DNA of 64,000 bases from Pseudomonadota bacterium (GTDB lineage: Bacteria; Desulfobacterota; Binatia; Binatales; Binataceae), in the NCBI GenBank assembly GCA_021324855.1, contig JAJPIG010000015.1:124001-188000 (forward strand), in the 5' to 3' direction. The notes beneath the pieces are model-generated. The model was not told the DNA's origin. It made no database searches and worked only from the letters and a program-made list of their open reading frames with translations. Below, piece after piece: positions 1-9,187 of the stretch (position 1 is its first letter; each line of letters opens with the position of its first letter). Made by a program: the position numbers and the translations under genes.

Positions 1-554
1 AGGCGCGCGAGCTGCACGCATTCCGCGACGCCCTCTTTGCGCAGCGCGCGCAGGATCGTCCACAGCGCTTGCATCGAGGGCAGTGGCGTTCCATAGATCG
101 GCAGCAGCGAGCGTGCGAAAGCGGCGAAGTGGCGATGCAGCAACGTCCACCCGTCAGCGTCGGCGCGGCTGTGCTGACGGATAAGCGCAAGCGTTTTGGC
201 CGGATCGCGATAGATGCCTAGGAATTTTCCATCGGGAAAAACCGAGCAGACCGGTTTGTCGGAAGACGCGAAAGAAAGCCCATGCCGTTCGAGTCCCGCC
301 TTGAACTCGGCATAGACGGGGGAGCCGACGAACAGGTTCTGGTTCATCGAGTAGAGATCGTGGATAAACCCCGGAACCGTAACCTCGGCACTCGCGGTCG
401 CGCCTCCCACCTGCGCGTTGCGCTCAAGGACGAAAACTTTCCAGCCAGCGCGCGCGAGATAAAGCGCCGTCGTCAGTCCGTTGTGTCCACCGCCGATGAC
501 GATCGCGTCATAATCGCCGGCCGGAGAAGCGCCGGTAACCGCCCCCTCGGTCAT
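1..554 (-). CDS. NAD(P)/FAD-dependent oxidoreductase, phytoene-desaturase-like (N-terminal part, runs off the window)
   Basis: Only the first 184 codons are present; the frame is open to the window edge. The N-terminus carries a Rossmann dinucleotide-binding motif, DAIVIGGGHNG at residues 16-26, an acidic residue (Glu44) ending the second strand of the fold, and the VGGATASAE segment at 49-57 that follows it in phytoene-desaturase/amine-oxidase-type flavoproteins. The family uses FAD for desaturation or amine/alkene oxidation; the substrate cannot be told. The ATG lies 4 nt after the stop of the upstream GST gene, so the two are probably co-transcribed at the end of a minus-strand catabolic cluster. 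Confidence 0.85.
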   Translation of the reverse strand, partial: MTEGAVTGASPAGDYDAIVIGGGHNGLTTALYLARAGWKVFVLERNAQVGGATASAEVTVPGFIHDLYSMNQNLFVGSPVYAEFKAGLERHGLSFASSDKPVCSVFPDGKFLGIYRDPAKTLALIRQHSRADADGWTLLHRHFAAFARSLLPIYGTPLPSMQALWTILRALRKEGVAECVQLAR

Positions 555-558
555 CGCT

Positions 559-1167
559 TCAGGCTTTTGCGCTGGGGCGGGAGGCCACCTCGCCATGCCA
601 TCGCGCGAGATGCTTCTGTTCGGGCTTGATCGCGATTTTAGAGACGCGGCCGAAATCGATCGCGACCATCGCGGTGATGTCCGCGATCGTGAAACGATCG
701 CCGGCGATGAAGCGGCGCGACGCGAGCTCGCTGTCGAGCCATTGCAGACTCTCCTCGGCGTTGAGCCGTTGCGCTTCGGCGTACTCGGGAACCTGCCGGA
801 TGCGACCCTTGAAAAAGTCGTGGCGTTGACGGAATGCGTCGGCTATCGGGATCAGCACCGCGAACTCCATTCGCCGGTTCCACATCTCGACTAGCGCACG
901 ATCCTTCGCATCGATCCCGAACAACCGTGGCTCGGGCTGGATCTCTTCGAAATAACGGCAGATTGCGACGCTTTCCGCGATACATGTGCCGTCATCGAGC
1001 TCGAGCACTGGCACTGCAGCCATCGGATTTTTCCGGCGGAACTCGGCGCTGCGATTCACCGCGTTGACGATATCGACCTCTTCGTACGGCACCTGGATGC
1101 CCTTCTCGGCGAGAAAAATGCGCACACGCCGCGGATTAGGCGCGGTCGAACTGTTGTAGATCTTCAT
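559..1167 (-). CDS. glutathione S-transferase family protein
   Basis: A 202-residue protein of normal GST length. Residues 1-80 form the thioredoxin-like domain with the cis-proline (VPVLEL, Pro53) and the Glu-Ser pair (65-66) that binds the gamma-glutamyl part of glutathione; the rest is the all-helical C-terminal domain, including the FIAGDRFTIADIT segment. It probably conjugates or reduces an electrophilic substrate in the cytoplasm. A GGAG sits 8 nt before the ATG. It lies 21 nt after a second GST gene and 4 nt before the FAD oxidoreductase, which suggests detoxification of intermediates made by the cluster. The substrate is unknown. Confidence 0.9.
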   Translation of the reverse strand: MKIYNSSTAPNPRRVRIFLAEKGIQVPYEEVDIVNAVNRSAEFRRKNPMAAVPVLELDDGTCIAESVAICRYFEEIQPEPRLFGIDAKDRALVEMWNRRMEFAVLIPIADAFRQRHDFFKGRIRQVPEYAEAQRLNAEESLQWLDSELASRRFIAGDRFTIADITAMVAIDFGRVSKIAIKPEQKHLARWHGEVASRPSAKA

Positions 1168-1188
1168 GGTTAGCTCCGTCAGGTCATC

Positions 1189-1881
1189 TTAACGGCGCTC
1201 GAACTGTTTCTTGCCGAACAGAATTTCCCATTCCTCGCCCTTGGGCGGTTCGCGCCGCACCTGGTCTGACATATGCGCCAGGCCGCGCTGCACCGCAGGC
1301 CGGCCCTCGATAGCCTCGTACCAGCGCTTGAGCTGCGGAAAATCGGCGAGGTTCTGACCCTGCGCGCGATGATGTCGGAGCCAGGGATAGGTCGCGATAT
1401 CAACGATCGAGTAGTCGCCGGCGAGATACGGAACCTCGCTCAGCCGCTTGTCGATCACCCCGTATATCCGGCGCGCTTCGTTGGTGTAGCGATCGATCGC
1501 GTACTGGATCTGTTCCGGAGCGTAGCGGCGGAAATGATGCGCCTGGCCGAGCATCGGCCCGACGCTCGCCATCTGGAACATCAGCCACTCGAGCGCGTTG
1601 TAACGGCGCCGCGCATCGGTCGGCATCAGCTTGCCGCTTTTCTCGGCCAGATAAAGCAAAATGGCGCCCGATTCGAAAATCGAGATCGGCTTGCCGTCTG
1701 GGCCGTCACTGTCGATGATCGCGGGCATCTTGTTATTTGGGCTGATCTTGAGAAATTCGGGCTTGAACTGCTCGCCGTGACTGATGTCGATCGGGACAAC
1801 CCGATACGGCAGCCCCATCTCCTCGAGCGCGATGGTGATCTTGTAACCGTTTGGCGTGGGCCAGAAGTAGACATCGATCAT
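1189..1881 (-). CDS. Nu-class-like glutathione transferase / disulfide-bond oxidoreductase (YghU/YfcG-type)
   Basis: A 230-residue GST with the features of the YfcG/YghU (Nu-class) group: the TPNGYK N-terminal glutathione contact at 9-14, NKMPAI with the cis-Pro near 53, and FESGAI at 69-74. Characterised Nu-class enzymes work as glutathione-dependent disulfide reductases rather than classical conjugating enzymes. The C-terminal helical domain (about 90-210) has the expected YLAGDYSIVDIA segment. GGAG stands 6 nt before the ATG. It is followed directly by the other GST gene. Two dissimilar GSTs in tandem next to oxygenase and LLM genes suggest a thiol-dependent step in degradation or detoxification; that role is inferred. 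Confidence 0.88.
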   Translation of the reverse strand: MIDVYFWPTPNGYKITIALEEMGLPYRVVPIDISHGEQFKPEFLKISPNNKMPAIIDSDGPDGKPISIFESGAILLYLAEKSGKLMPTDARRRYNALEWLMFQMASVGPMLGQAHHFRRYAPEQIQYAIDRYTNEARRIYGVIDKRLSEVPYLAGDYSIVDIATYPWLRHHRAQGQNLADFPQLKRWYEAIEGRPAVQRGLAHMSDQVRREPPKGEEWEILFGKKQFERR

Positions 1882-1916
1882 CGGGTTCTCCTTTTTCTCT
1901 GTGAAGTCAGCGGTAG

Positions 1917-2741
1917 CTAGCTGGCAACCCTCGCGAAGAAGGTCTCGACTCGTTTTGCGAACTCGTCCTGATCAGCGTAACGGCCGGCGTCGAAAATGCA
2001 GTAGGTTGCGCCCGCTTCCTCGTCGACGCGCAGGCGATCGCGATCGGCAGCGGGGTCCGCGAGCTTGAAACCGCGGCGCACAACGATCTCAAGCGGACCG
2101 CGTTTGGCCGCGCGTGCTTTTCGATGCAGCGTCTCGACCGCGATTTTGAGCTCGGCGCTCGGCAGCATCGGATGCCATCCGTCGCCGAATTCCACTGCGC
2201 GCTCGATCGCGTTGGGTCCGCTGCCGCCAACCCAGATTGGCGGGCGCGCCGGCCGCGGCAGAAACACGAACGGCGGAAAACTGATCAGCCTGCCCGAGTA
2301 CGGCGCCGCATCAGTTTCAAACAGGTGATGAATCACGCGCAGGGTTTCGGTCGTGAGCGCGCCGCGCTTGCGGATATCGACACCGAGCGCCTCGAACTCG
2401 CCTTTCATCCAGCCGACGCCGGCGCCAAGAATCATGCGTTCGCCGGAAAGCTCTTGGATGGTCGCGATTTGCTTGGCGATCAAAACTGCAGGTCGATAAG
2501 GCAGGACGAGTACCGACACGCCCAGCCGTATACGGTCGGTGACTCCGGCAAGGAAGCCTAGCGTGACGAGCGCATCGAGATAGCGGCCGCCCGAGCCTTC
2601 GGTCTCAGCCGGCGGCACCGCGAGATGGTCGGAGAGAAAGATTCCATCGAAGCCGGCGCGCTCCGCGATTCGAGCGCAGGCCTCGACGGTCGCGCGGCTG
2701 GACTGCGGCCCCATATTGCGGATCGCGACGCCGAATTTCAT
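1917..2741 (-). CDS. LLM-class (F420-type) flavin-dependent oxidoreductase
   Basis: A 274-residue TIM-barrel protein of the bacterial luciferase-like (LLM) superfamily. Typical landmarks are the N-terminal MKFGV strand, FLSDHL at about 35-40, and the GVGWMKGEFEALG loop near 107-119 that lines the F420/FMN pocket in this family. Such enzymes reduce or monooxygenate substrates with F420H2 or FMNH2. The start overlaps the stop of the MetE-like gene by 4 nt (ATGA), so translation is probably coupled. F420 rather than FMN is suggested by family resemblance only; no F420 biosynthesis gene is in the window. Confidence 0.88.
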   Translation of the reverse strand: MKFGVAIRNMGPQSSRATVEACARIAERAGFDGIFLSDHLAVPPAETEGSGGRYLDALVTLGFLAGVTDRIRLGVSVLVLPYRPAVLIAKQIATIQELSGERMILGAGVGWMKGEFEALGVDIRKRGALTTETLRVIHHLFETDAAPYSGRLISFPPFVFLPRPARPPIWVGGSGPNAIERAVEFGDGWHPMLPSAELKIAVETLHRKARAAKRGPLEIVVRRGFKLADPAADRDRLRVDEEAGATYCIFDAGRYADQDEFAKRVETFFARVAS

Positions 2742-3832
2742 TGGGATGCGCGGGCGCCCACCGCGCGTTTGCGGGCGGCAGGTTTCGGTTCACGCGAGCT
2801 TTCGGCGTGAATCGCCAGCAACGACATTACGAATTCCGGGGTACGGCATCGCGCCATCCCGCACTCAGTGGCGATGCCGAAATCGCTCACGTACTTGCGG
2901 GCCGCGGCGACGCGCCGCGCGACGTTTTCTGCGCCGTCAGCATGGACCACACCGAGATAAAGTTCGGTTTCGGGCGAAAGCTTGAGATCCGCGAGCGGAG
3001 CGAAGAACGCATCATCGGTGCGATCGATCGGCACCGGCATATGCACATAGGTGATCGGGCGCGAGATGCTGTGCGCGATGCCATTGGCGAGCGAAACCAT
3101 CTTACCGGCGTCTTGGGGCTGGACGAAATGGGTCGCCTTCCAGTCGCCATAACAGAGATGAATGCCAAGCTCGACATCCGCCGGAATTGCGTCGCCGAGC
3201 CGCTTCATCCGCGAAAGAATCTCGCGTTCGATGTCCGCCTCCGGAAAGGGAGGTTTCCACAACGTCCAGCGACCGTCCCAGATGATCATCTCGTTGCAAA
3301 CATCCCACTGGATGCAAAGGTCGCGATGCGGAATTGCTGCACAGATGGTCTCGACCTCGCGCAGCATCGCCTTCTCGTACGCGCGCTCAATCGCGAACAT
3401 GTCCTTGTCCGAGCACCAGGTGGAGATTACCGCCAGCGGTGTCGGCAGGCACACTTGGAAACGAACTTTGCGAGGAATGTCGCCGCGCCGGCGCGCTGCC
3501 AGAAAATCCTGGTACGACGCCCGCGCTTCGCGCGCGTAGCCGAGTTCTCCGAAACGGACGTCATCCGGTCTGACGCCGTCGCCGAGGCAGAGCGTCGGGC
3601 ATCCGACGGCATCGCGCGTCGGCGCCGGATCATCCATCAGAAAAGGGTTGGCGCGGAGCAGCGGATATTGCCAACTAATCCAGAGGCGGCGTCCGCCCGG
3701 CTCTCCGTCGGGAATCCTGCGCAAGCGACGGCCGAGCAATCTTCCTGCGGTCCGGAACACCTCATCGACGCTGTCCAAACCAATGCTGCCGACGAGATGG
3801 ACCCGCTCCGGCATGGTGCTGGTTTCGTCCAT
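2738..3832 (-). CDS. MetE C-terminal-domain-like zinc protein (cobalamin-independent methionine synthase / UROD superfamily)
   Basis: A 364-residue single TIM barrel resembling only the catalytic C-terminal half of MetE. The probable zinc ligands are visible: HLC (His225, Cys227) in the GIHLCYGD segment and Cys324 in ATECGM, matching the HxC and Cys ligands of MetE. IQWDVCNEM near 175-183 corresponds to the substrate-binding strand. The MetE N-terminal domain is absent. Proteins of this type transfer methyl or alkyl groups to a thiol; epoxyalkane:CoM transferase is a distant relative. Substrate and acceptor are unknown, and a housekeeping methionine synthase role is unlikely given the catabolic neighbours. 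AGGAG precedes the ATG; the stop overlaps the LLM gene. Confidence 0.72.
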   Translation of the reverse strand: MDETSTMPERVHLVGSIGLDSVDEVFRTAGRLLGRRLRRIPDGEPGGRRLWISWQYPLLRANPFLMDDPAPTRDAVGCPTLCLGDGVRPDDVRFGELGYAREARASYQDFLAARRRGDIPRKVRFQVCLPTPLAVISTWCSDKDMFAIERAYEKAMLREVETICAAIPHRDLCIQWDVCNEMIIWDGRWTLWKPPFPEADIEREILSRMKRLGDAIPADVELGIHLCYGDWKATHFVQPQDAGKMVSLANGIAHSISRPITYVHMPVPIDRTDDAFFAPLADLKLSPETELYLGVVHADGAENVARRVAAARKYVSDFGIATECGMARCRTPEFVMSLLAIHAESSREPKPAARKRAVGARASQ

Positions 3833-3926
3833 GGATTACTCTCCTGAAACTGGCGACTATGAATAGCCGAAACCTATCGCTCGTTCTCAATTAACCAGAG
3901 ACGGCGAACCGACCGCAAACCTGCGC

Positions 3927-5471
3927 TCAACGCAGCAAGAAGCTGATGTCAGCGGCGTCGATCAGATCGCCGGTTCGCCAGCCATCGAGGTCGTACTCAT
4001 CCATGCAGCTTCGCGCAAACTGTTTGAGCGCGTCGACCGATCTGTCGGCATTCGCGATCATCAGCGCTTCGGCGCGAATATGCTCGTAGTTACCGGCGTA
4101 GTTGCGTTCGTAGAGTTCATGACGGCCGCCGAACTCCGTGCCGATCGAATCCCACAGCAGCTTCATGATCTTCACGCGTTCGACCGCGCCCTGGCCGGAG
4201 GAGCCGCGCAAGTATTTGTCGAGCATCGCGCGGATTTCGGGATTGCGGAAATCCGAAACGTGCGAATTCAGGTAGATGAGGCCGCTTGAAATGATCTGCT
4301 CTATAATCTCCTTGACGCGGGCGTAAATCACCGGCGACAGCACGCGATAGGCGTTCGCATAGCTCATGTTTGGCAGCACGGTTCCGTTGACCCATGGATC
4401 CGGATTGCGCGCCATCGCGTCGGACAGCGCCCACACCAGATGTCGCAGCGCAAGCATCTCGCCAAGCTGCATCTTGCCGAATGACTTATCTTTGACACCC
4501 GTGACTTCGCTCGCAAGCAGCGTCAGGCCGGTCAGAAAGTCGAGCTTGACGGCGAGGCGCGTGCAGCCGTGGAACGAAAACCGGTTCAGAAATCCGGAAG
4601 TCGCGAAGAAGGCGTTGGCGCGATCGAGATCGCGATAGAGGAAGACATTCTCCCACGGAATCAGCACCTGGTCGAGAATCAGGATCGCGTCGTTCTCATC
4701 GAAACGGCTTGAAAGCGGATAATCGAAAGGACTGCCCATCACCTCCGCTGTCATCTCATATGAAGTGCGGCAGATGAGCTTCAGCCCTCGCGCGTTCATC
4801 GGCAGCATTGCGAGTATCGCCTGCTCCGGCCTGCCGATCTGATAGCAGCCGATGAAGTTGTAATGAGTAAGGGCGGAGTTGGTCGCGACCACCTTCGCCC
4901 CGCTGACAATCAGACCCGCGTCGGTCTCCTTCTCGGCATGTACGTAGACGTCGCTTGCCTCGGTCAGCGGACGCGACTTGTCGACCGGCGGATTGACGAG
5001 CGCGTGGTTCATGTAGAGACATCGCTCCTGCGCGCGTCGATACCAGGCCTGCGCGTTCTCGTGATATGGCTGGTAGAATTGCCAATTCGCGCCGAGCGTG
5101 CCGAGGAAGCTCGCCTTGTAGTCCGGCGAACGACCCATCCATCCCCACGTCAACCGTTGCCATGCGGCGATCGCGTCGCGCGTCCTTACGCATTCATCCG
5201 CATTGCGATCGGCGCGATAGAACCGATGCGTAAAACCGCCGTTGCCGGTATCTGTCGCGACGGTTAACTGTTCACGGCGCGCAGGATCGTGAAGCGCGTC
5301 GTACATCCGCGCCAGCGTCCGCGCGGAGTTGCGAAACGCCGGATGCTGTGTGAGATCGCGCACGCGCTCGCCGTATATATAGACTTCGCGATCATCCGTG
5401 AGGCTTTCGAGGTATTCGGCGCCGGTGAACGGACGCACCGGTCGGGCGATTTCATTGGGTTGGTCCGCCAT
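3927..5471 (-). CDS. 4-hydroxyphenylacetate 3-hydroxylase family oxygenase (HpaB-type)
   Basis: A 514-residue FADH2-dependent monooxygenase of the HpaB/PvcC family, related in fold to acyl-CoA dehydrogenases. The N-terminus ([20 protein letters not shown]) is diagnostic, and the central section contains the [15 protein letters not shown] and [12 protein letters not shown] segments of the FAD/substrate domain. Members hydroxylate phenols or 4-hydroxyphenylacetate, or dehydrate 4-hydroxybutyryl-CoA. The ATG at 5471 overlaps the ADH stop by one base (TGATG), so a longer in-frame start further upstream, inside the ADH gene, was rejected. No flavin reductase (HpaC) lies nearby, so FADH2 must come from elsewhere. 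The actual substrate is unknown. Confidence 0.87.
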   Translation of the reverse strand: MADQPNEIARPVRPFTGAEYLESLTDDREVYIYGERVRDLTQHPAFRNSARTLARMYDALHDPARREQLTVATDTGNGGFTHRFYRADRNADECVRTRDAIAAWQRLTWGWMGRSPDYKASFLGTLGANWQFYQPYHENAQAWYRRAQERCLYMNHALVNPPVDKSRPLTEASDVYVHAEKETDAGLIVSGAKVVATNSALTHYNFIGCYQIGRPEQAILAMLPMNARGLKLICRTSYEMTAEVMGSPFDYPLSSRFDENDAILILDQVLIPWENVFLYRDLDRANAFFATSGFLNRFSFHGCTRLAVKLDFLTGLTLLASEVTGVKDKSFGKMQLGEMLALRHLVWALSDAMARNPDPWVNGTVLPNMSYANAYRVLSPVIYARVKEIIEQIISSGLIYLNSHVSDFRNPEIRAMLDKYLRGSSGQGAVERVKIMKLLWDSIGTEFGGRHELYERNYAGNYEHIRAEALMIANADRSVDALKQFARSCMDEYDLDGWRTGDLIDAADISFLLR

Positions 5472-6583
5472 CAGAGATGCACCCCGTCTTGATTCGGAAC
5501 GATTACGCTCTTCACGGTTTCGAGACGCGCGACCGCTTCGAGCGCCTTCTGTGCTTCGGCGAGCGCGAAGCGATGGGTGACGACCTCGGCCATCGGAAAT
5601 TCGCGATGATGTGCGCGGGCGACCTGGATCGCGCCATAGATATGCTGTGGCTGAGCGAGGGCGTTCCCGATGATTCGGATATTGTTGTTGTTCAGATACC
5701 GCGGTTCGATCGGCACGGTCCCCGGCGCCGACCACAGTCCGATAATGAGATAGCGCCCGTTTTTCGCAACCAGCTTGATGCCCTCAGTGAAGGCCGGCAG
5801 ATGGCCCGCAGCTTCGATCACGACCTCGGCGCCGCGTCCATCGGTGAGGTCGCGCACCTGTTGCACCCGATCCGCTTCGGACTTGCAGGTTTCCAGATCG
5901 ATCGTCGTACTGGCGCCGAGCCGGCGCGCCATCTTAAGCCGCCGCTCCGGAGCGCCGATCACGATTACCTGTCGGGCGCCCGAAAGCCCCGCCATCATAG
6001 TGGCCGCGAGCCCCACCGGACCGCATCCTTGCACGACCACCGACTGATTGAGCTGAATTCCGCCGAGCCGCTCGAGAGCCTGCAACACCGTCGGCATCGC
6101 GCATCCAAAGGCGATCAGCGCCTCGGTTGGCGTATCATCGGGAACGCGATAAAAGGCCATCCCGGGCGGCAGGCTGCAGAACTCGGCATAGCAACTCGAG
6201 GGTGGATCGTTGGCGTTCCGGAACAGCTCCTCGAAGATGTTGTCACAGAGCGAGAAGTCCTTCTCGACAGTGCAGTAGTAACATCGATGGCACTGACGGA
6301 CCGGCTGCCAGTAGACGCGATCGCCGGGTTTGATGGGCGCGCCGGCATAATCGGTCGTGACTCCCTTTCCGAGCTCCTCGACTGTGGCGATTCCTTCATG
6401 GCCGAGTGTGACCGGATAGGGCAGGGGAACCTCGCCGCGCCATAAATGAACGTCGGTGCCGCATACGCCGCTCATCGCGACACGCACCACGGCGGCTCCC
6501 GGTTCCGGCTCCGGAATCGGTCGCTCCCAAACCTCGAGCGGCTGATTCGCGCCGACCAACACCACTCGCTTGCTCGTTCGCAT
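5471..6583 (-). CDS. zinc-dependent medium-chain alcohol dehydrogenase
   Basis: A 370-residue MDR-family dehydrogenase. It has the catalytic zinc site (GVCGTD and GHEG near the N-terminus), a complete structural zinc site (CHRCYYC plus a fourth Cys eight residues on), and a nucleotide-binding motif ([12 protein letters not shown]). It should oxidise an alcohol or reduce an aldehyde with NAD(P). The ATG at 6583 is preceded by GGAG at 8 nt and is preferred to an upstream TTG at 6616. Translationally coupled to the HpaB-type gene by a TGATG junction, so both probably act on the same compound. The gene opens the minus-strand cluster and is divergent from the SDR operon. Confidence 0.9.
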   Translation of the reverse strand: MRTSKRVVLVGANQPLEVWERPIPEPEPGAAVVRVAMSGVCGTDVHLWRGEVPLPYPVTLGHEGIATVEELGKGVTTDYAGAPIKPGDRVYWQPVRQCHRCYYCTVEKDFSLCDNIFEELFRNANDPPSSCYAEFCSLPPGMAFYRVPDDTPTEALIAFGCAMPTVLQALERLGGIQLNQSVVVQGCGPVGLAATMMAGLSGARQVIVIGAPERRLKMARRLGASTTIDLETCKSEADRVQQVRDLTDGRGAEVVIEAAGHLPAFTEGIKLVAKNGRYLIIGLWSAPGTVPIEPRYLNNNNIRIIGNALAQPQHIYGAIQVARAHHREFPMAEVVTHRFALAEAQKALEAVARLETVKSVIVPNQDGVHL

Positions 6584-6730
6584 CGTCAAAGCTCCATCGA
6601 ATCGAAGGGAAAGCAACGCTCCGTCCCAATATCGCTAATCGCCGAACGAATGCAAAACGGCGCGCATGGCGGCGGACTTGTCTAATCCCCGCGATTCTCG
6701 CGATACTCTCGACCGATTTCGGAGATTTCG

Positions 6731-7495
6731 ATGGCGACGCGACGCAAGAGCGCGCTCGTAACGGGCGCGGCAACAGGCATCGGCCGCAGCGCCGCGCTCG
6801 CGCTGGCGCGGGCCGGCTACGACGTCGCGATCAATTACCATCGTAGCGACGCGGCGGCCCGCGCGGTCGCCGACGAGGTCGCGAAGTTCGGCGCGACGCC
6901 GATCTTATGCCGGGGCGACGTCGCGGATGACTCCCAGGTTCGTTCGATGCTCACGCAAGTCGGAGAGCGGTTCGGCGCGCTCGACGTGTTAATCAACAAC
7001 GCCGGCATGACCAGCACCGTCGATCCGCACGATTTCGAGGCGATGACGGTCGAGGAATGGGACCGGATTTTCGCGGTCAACGTGCGCGGTATCTTTCTGG
7101 TGACGCGCGCGGCGCTTCCACTACTCAGAAAATCGAGCGAACCGTGCATCGTGAACACCGCGAGCATCGTGGGCCTGCGGCCCGGGCCGCAGGCGCTGCC
7201 GTATGCAGCGAGCAAGGCGGCGGCCGTGAATCTGACGAGAACGATGGCGCTGCATCTGGGTCCCGAGATTCGCGTCAACGCAGTCGCGCCGGGATGGATG
7301 GAAGGCGACTGGATGAAGCGGATGCTTAAAGATCGCTACGACGATTTAATGGCGCGGCGCGCAAAGATGACGCCGCTTCGGCGCTGCGTGACCGCCGACG
7401 ACGTAGCCGAAACGATGATGTCGCTGATCACGGCGAACCGGTTTGTCACCGGTGAGGTGATCGTCATCGACGGCGGCTATTCGAGCACCACCTGA
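6731..7495 (+). CDS. short-chain dehydrogenase/reductase (FabG-like)
   Basis: A 254-residue classical SDR: TGAATGIG cofactor motif near 12-19, NNAG, catalytic Ser in NTASIVG, and the YAASK active-site motif, ending with DGGYS. It should interconvert a hydroxyl and keto group with NAD(P)H. GGAG lies 8 nt before the ATG. It is first in a four-gene plus-strand operon, 11 nt before the ligase. A perfect 22-bp palindrome (7173-7194) is embedded in the frame between the catalytic Ser and Tyr motifs, coding LRPGPQA, without disturbing length or motifs. Confidence 0.93.
   Translation: MATRRKSALVTGAATGIGRSAALALARAGYDVAINYHRSDAAARAVADEVAKFGATPILCRGDVADDSQVRSMLTQVGERFGALDVLINNAGMTSTVDPHDFEAMTVEEWDRIFAVNVRGIFLVTRAALPLLRKSSEPCIVNTASIVGLRPGPQALPYAASKAAAVNLTRTMALHLGPEIRVNAVAPGWMEGDWMKRMLKDRYDDLMARRAKMTPLRRCVTADDVAETMMSLITANRFVTGEVIVIDGGYSSTT
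7173..7194. repeat. perfect 22-bp palindrome inside the SDR gene
   Basis: GCCTGCGGCCC is followed immediately by its exact reverse complement GGGCCGCAGGC with no spacer. The centre falls on a codon boundary. It is one of several perfect inverted repeats found inside coding sequence in this window and may be chance, given its size and GC content. Confidence 0.8.
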
Positions 7496-7506
7496 GGGAG
7501 CGCTCG

Positions 7507-9174
7507 ATGCTCGATGGCGTCGTACCATTTCCGCCCGAGTTCGCCCGGCGCTACCGGGAGAGGGGCTACTGGCAGGACAAATCGCTGGCCCAGGAGTTTG
7601 CGCCCGTCTTCGAACAGTTTCGCGATCGCGTCGCGGTCATCGATCGCGATCGGCAGTTCACCTACGGCGAGGTAGACGCTCTCAGTGGCAATCTCGCGCT
7701 CAATTTGCTCGAACTCGGACTGAAGCCGCTCGATCGCGTGGTGCTGCAACTTCCGAACGTTGCCGAGTTCGTGATCCTCTATTTCGCGCTGCAGAAAATC
7801 GGATGCATCCCGATCGCGGCCCTCGCGAGCCATCGATATGCCGAGATCAGCCAGTTTGTCGAGATCGCCGAGGCGGTCGCGTGCGTTTTCCCCGAGCGGC
7901 AGAGCGATTTCATCTTCTCGCCGATGATCAAGCGGGTGCGGGACGCGAATGCCTGCATGCGCTGGCCGATCGTGCTGGGCGCGCCCGGCGCTGGCGAACT
8001 GTCGCTGACCGAACTGATCGAGCGTCCGGCGCATCTCGACCGCGGCGAGCTGGACAAAATTAAAATCGCTCCGACTGATCCCTGCATCTTCCAGCTTTCG
8101 GGCGGGACCACCGGCATTCCGAAGCTGATTCCGCGCACGCACAACGATTACGCCTACAACTCGAGGGCGGCAGCGCAAGTATGCGGCGTGACGCGCGACT
8201 CGGTGCTGCTGCTGGTGCTGCCGATCGCGCACAATCTGCCGCTGGCGTGCCCCGGAATCCAGGGCTTCATGTTCAACGGCGGGAAGATCGTCCTAAGCAC
8301 GAGTACGCGTCCGGCCGATATGTTCGCGCTGGTCGAGAGGCATCGCGTGACGCACATCAAAGTGGTGCCGGCGCTGCTGATTCGGATGATTCACGACCCC
8401 GCCATCGAGCGCTTCGACACCGCGTCAATTCGATACATCCAGAGCGGCGGACAACGGTTGCAACCTGAAACGCGGATGCGTACGCGACGGCTTATCCCGT
8501 CGTGCTTCGTGCAGGAGAACTTCGGGATGTCGGAAGGATTGCTGCTGTTCGCGAAAATCGACGATCCCGAGGATGTGCGGATGGAAACCGTCGGGTTTCC
8601 CGTTTCGCCGGATGACGAAGTGCGGCTCATCGATGATGACGACAACCTCGTGCCGTTTGGCGAAGTCGGCGAGATGTGCGCGCGCGGCCCCTACACCTTG
8701 CGCGGCTACTACAAAGCGCCGGAGTACAATGCGCGGGCTTTCACGAGCGACGGTTTTTATCGCTCGGGCGACCTGATGCGGCGGCATCCATCGGGCGCCT
8801 ACCTGGTCGAGGGACGTAAGAAGGATCTCATCAACCGGGGCGGTGAAAAGATCAGCGCCGAGGAGATCGAGAACCTGATTCTTTCGCATCCCGCGGTGCA
8901 GAACGTCGCCTGCATTGCGATGCCCGATGCGCAGTTGGGTGAACGGATGTGCGCGTGTATCATCCCGCGGCCGGGCGCGGGCGCGCTGACGCTTGCGGAG
9001 TTGGTCGGCTTTCTCGCGGCGCAGGAAATCGCGAAATTCAAGCTGCCCGAGCGCGTTGAATTGATGACTGAATTCCCGCTTTCGACTTTCGGCAAGGTCT
9101 CCAAGAAGGCGCTCGTCGAAATGGTAACCCGGAAGCTCGAAGCGGAGCGCGCGGCGAAATCGGGGGACGGGTAA
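7507..9174 (+). CDS. aryl-acid adenylate / acyl-CoA ligase, EntE/DhbE-like
   Basis: A 555-residue ANL-superfamily enzyme. The P-loop-like motif SGGTTGIPK is at about 198-206, NFGMSEG at about 338, the YRSGDLM hinge region at about 418, and the C-terminal catalytic Lys in STFGKVSKKA near 529. The N-terminus and overall pattern resemble 2,3-dihydroxybenzoate-AMP ligases (EntE/DhbE) more than long-chain acyl-CoA ligases. It should adenylate an aromatic carboxylate. No aryl carrier protein or NRPS gene is nearby, so transfer to CoA as part of degradation is more likely than siderophore synthesis; that is inference. Strong RBS (GGGAGCG) overlapping the end region of the SDR gene. Confidence 0.9.
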   Translation: MLDGVVPFPPEFARRYRERGYWQDKSLAQEFAPVFEQFRDRVAVIDRDRQFTYGEVDALSGNLALNLLELGLKPLDRVVLQLPNVAEFVILYFALQKIGCIPIAALASHRYAEISQFVEIAEAVACVFPERQSDFIFSPMIKRVRDANACMRWPIVLGAPGAGELSLTELIERPAHLDRGELDKIKIAPTDPCIFQLSGGTTGIPKLIPRTHNDYAYNSRAAAQVCGVTRDSVLLLVLPIAHNLPLACPGIQGFMFNGGKIVLSTSTRPADMFALVERHRVTHIKVVPALLIRMIHDPAIERFDTASIRYIQSGGQRLQPETRMRTRRLIPSCFVQENFGMSEGLLLFAKIDDPEDVRMETVGFPVSPDDEVRLIDDDDNLVPFGEVGEMCARGPYTLRGYYKAPEYNARAFTSDGFYRSGDLMRRHPSGAYLVEGRKKDLINRGGEKISAEEIENLILSHPAVQNVACIAMPDAQLGERMCACIIPRPGAGALTLAELVGFLAAQEIAKFKLPERVELMTEFPLSTFGKVSKKALVEMVTRKLEAERAAKSGDG

Positions 9175-9187
9175 GGGGCGGCGCGAG

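Noticed and set aside
3927-5735. A longer 602-residue start for the HpaB-type gene
   Set aside because: The extra residues overlap the ADH coding sequence, are Arg-rich and have no family match; the ATG at 5471 forms a TGATG junction.
6617-6730. Search for tRNA genes or riboswitches in this and the other gaps (38859-39018, 56765-57307, 58748-58946)
   Set aside because: No cloverleaf with a TTC-loop or acceptor pairing was seen, and no known riboswitch core was recognised by eye.
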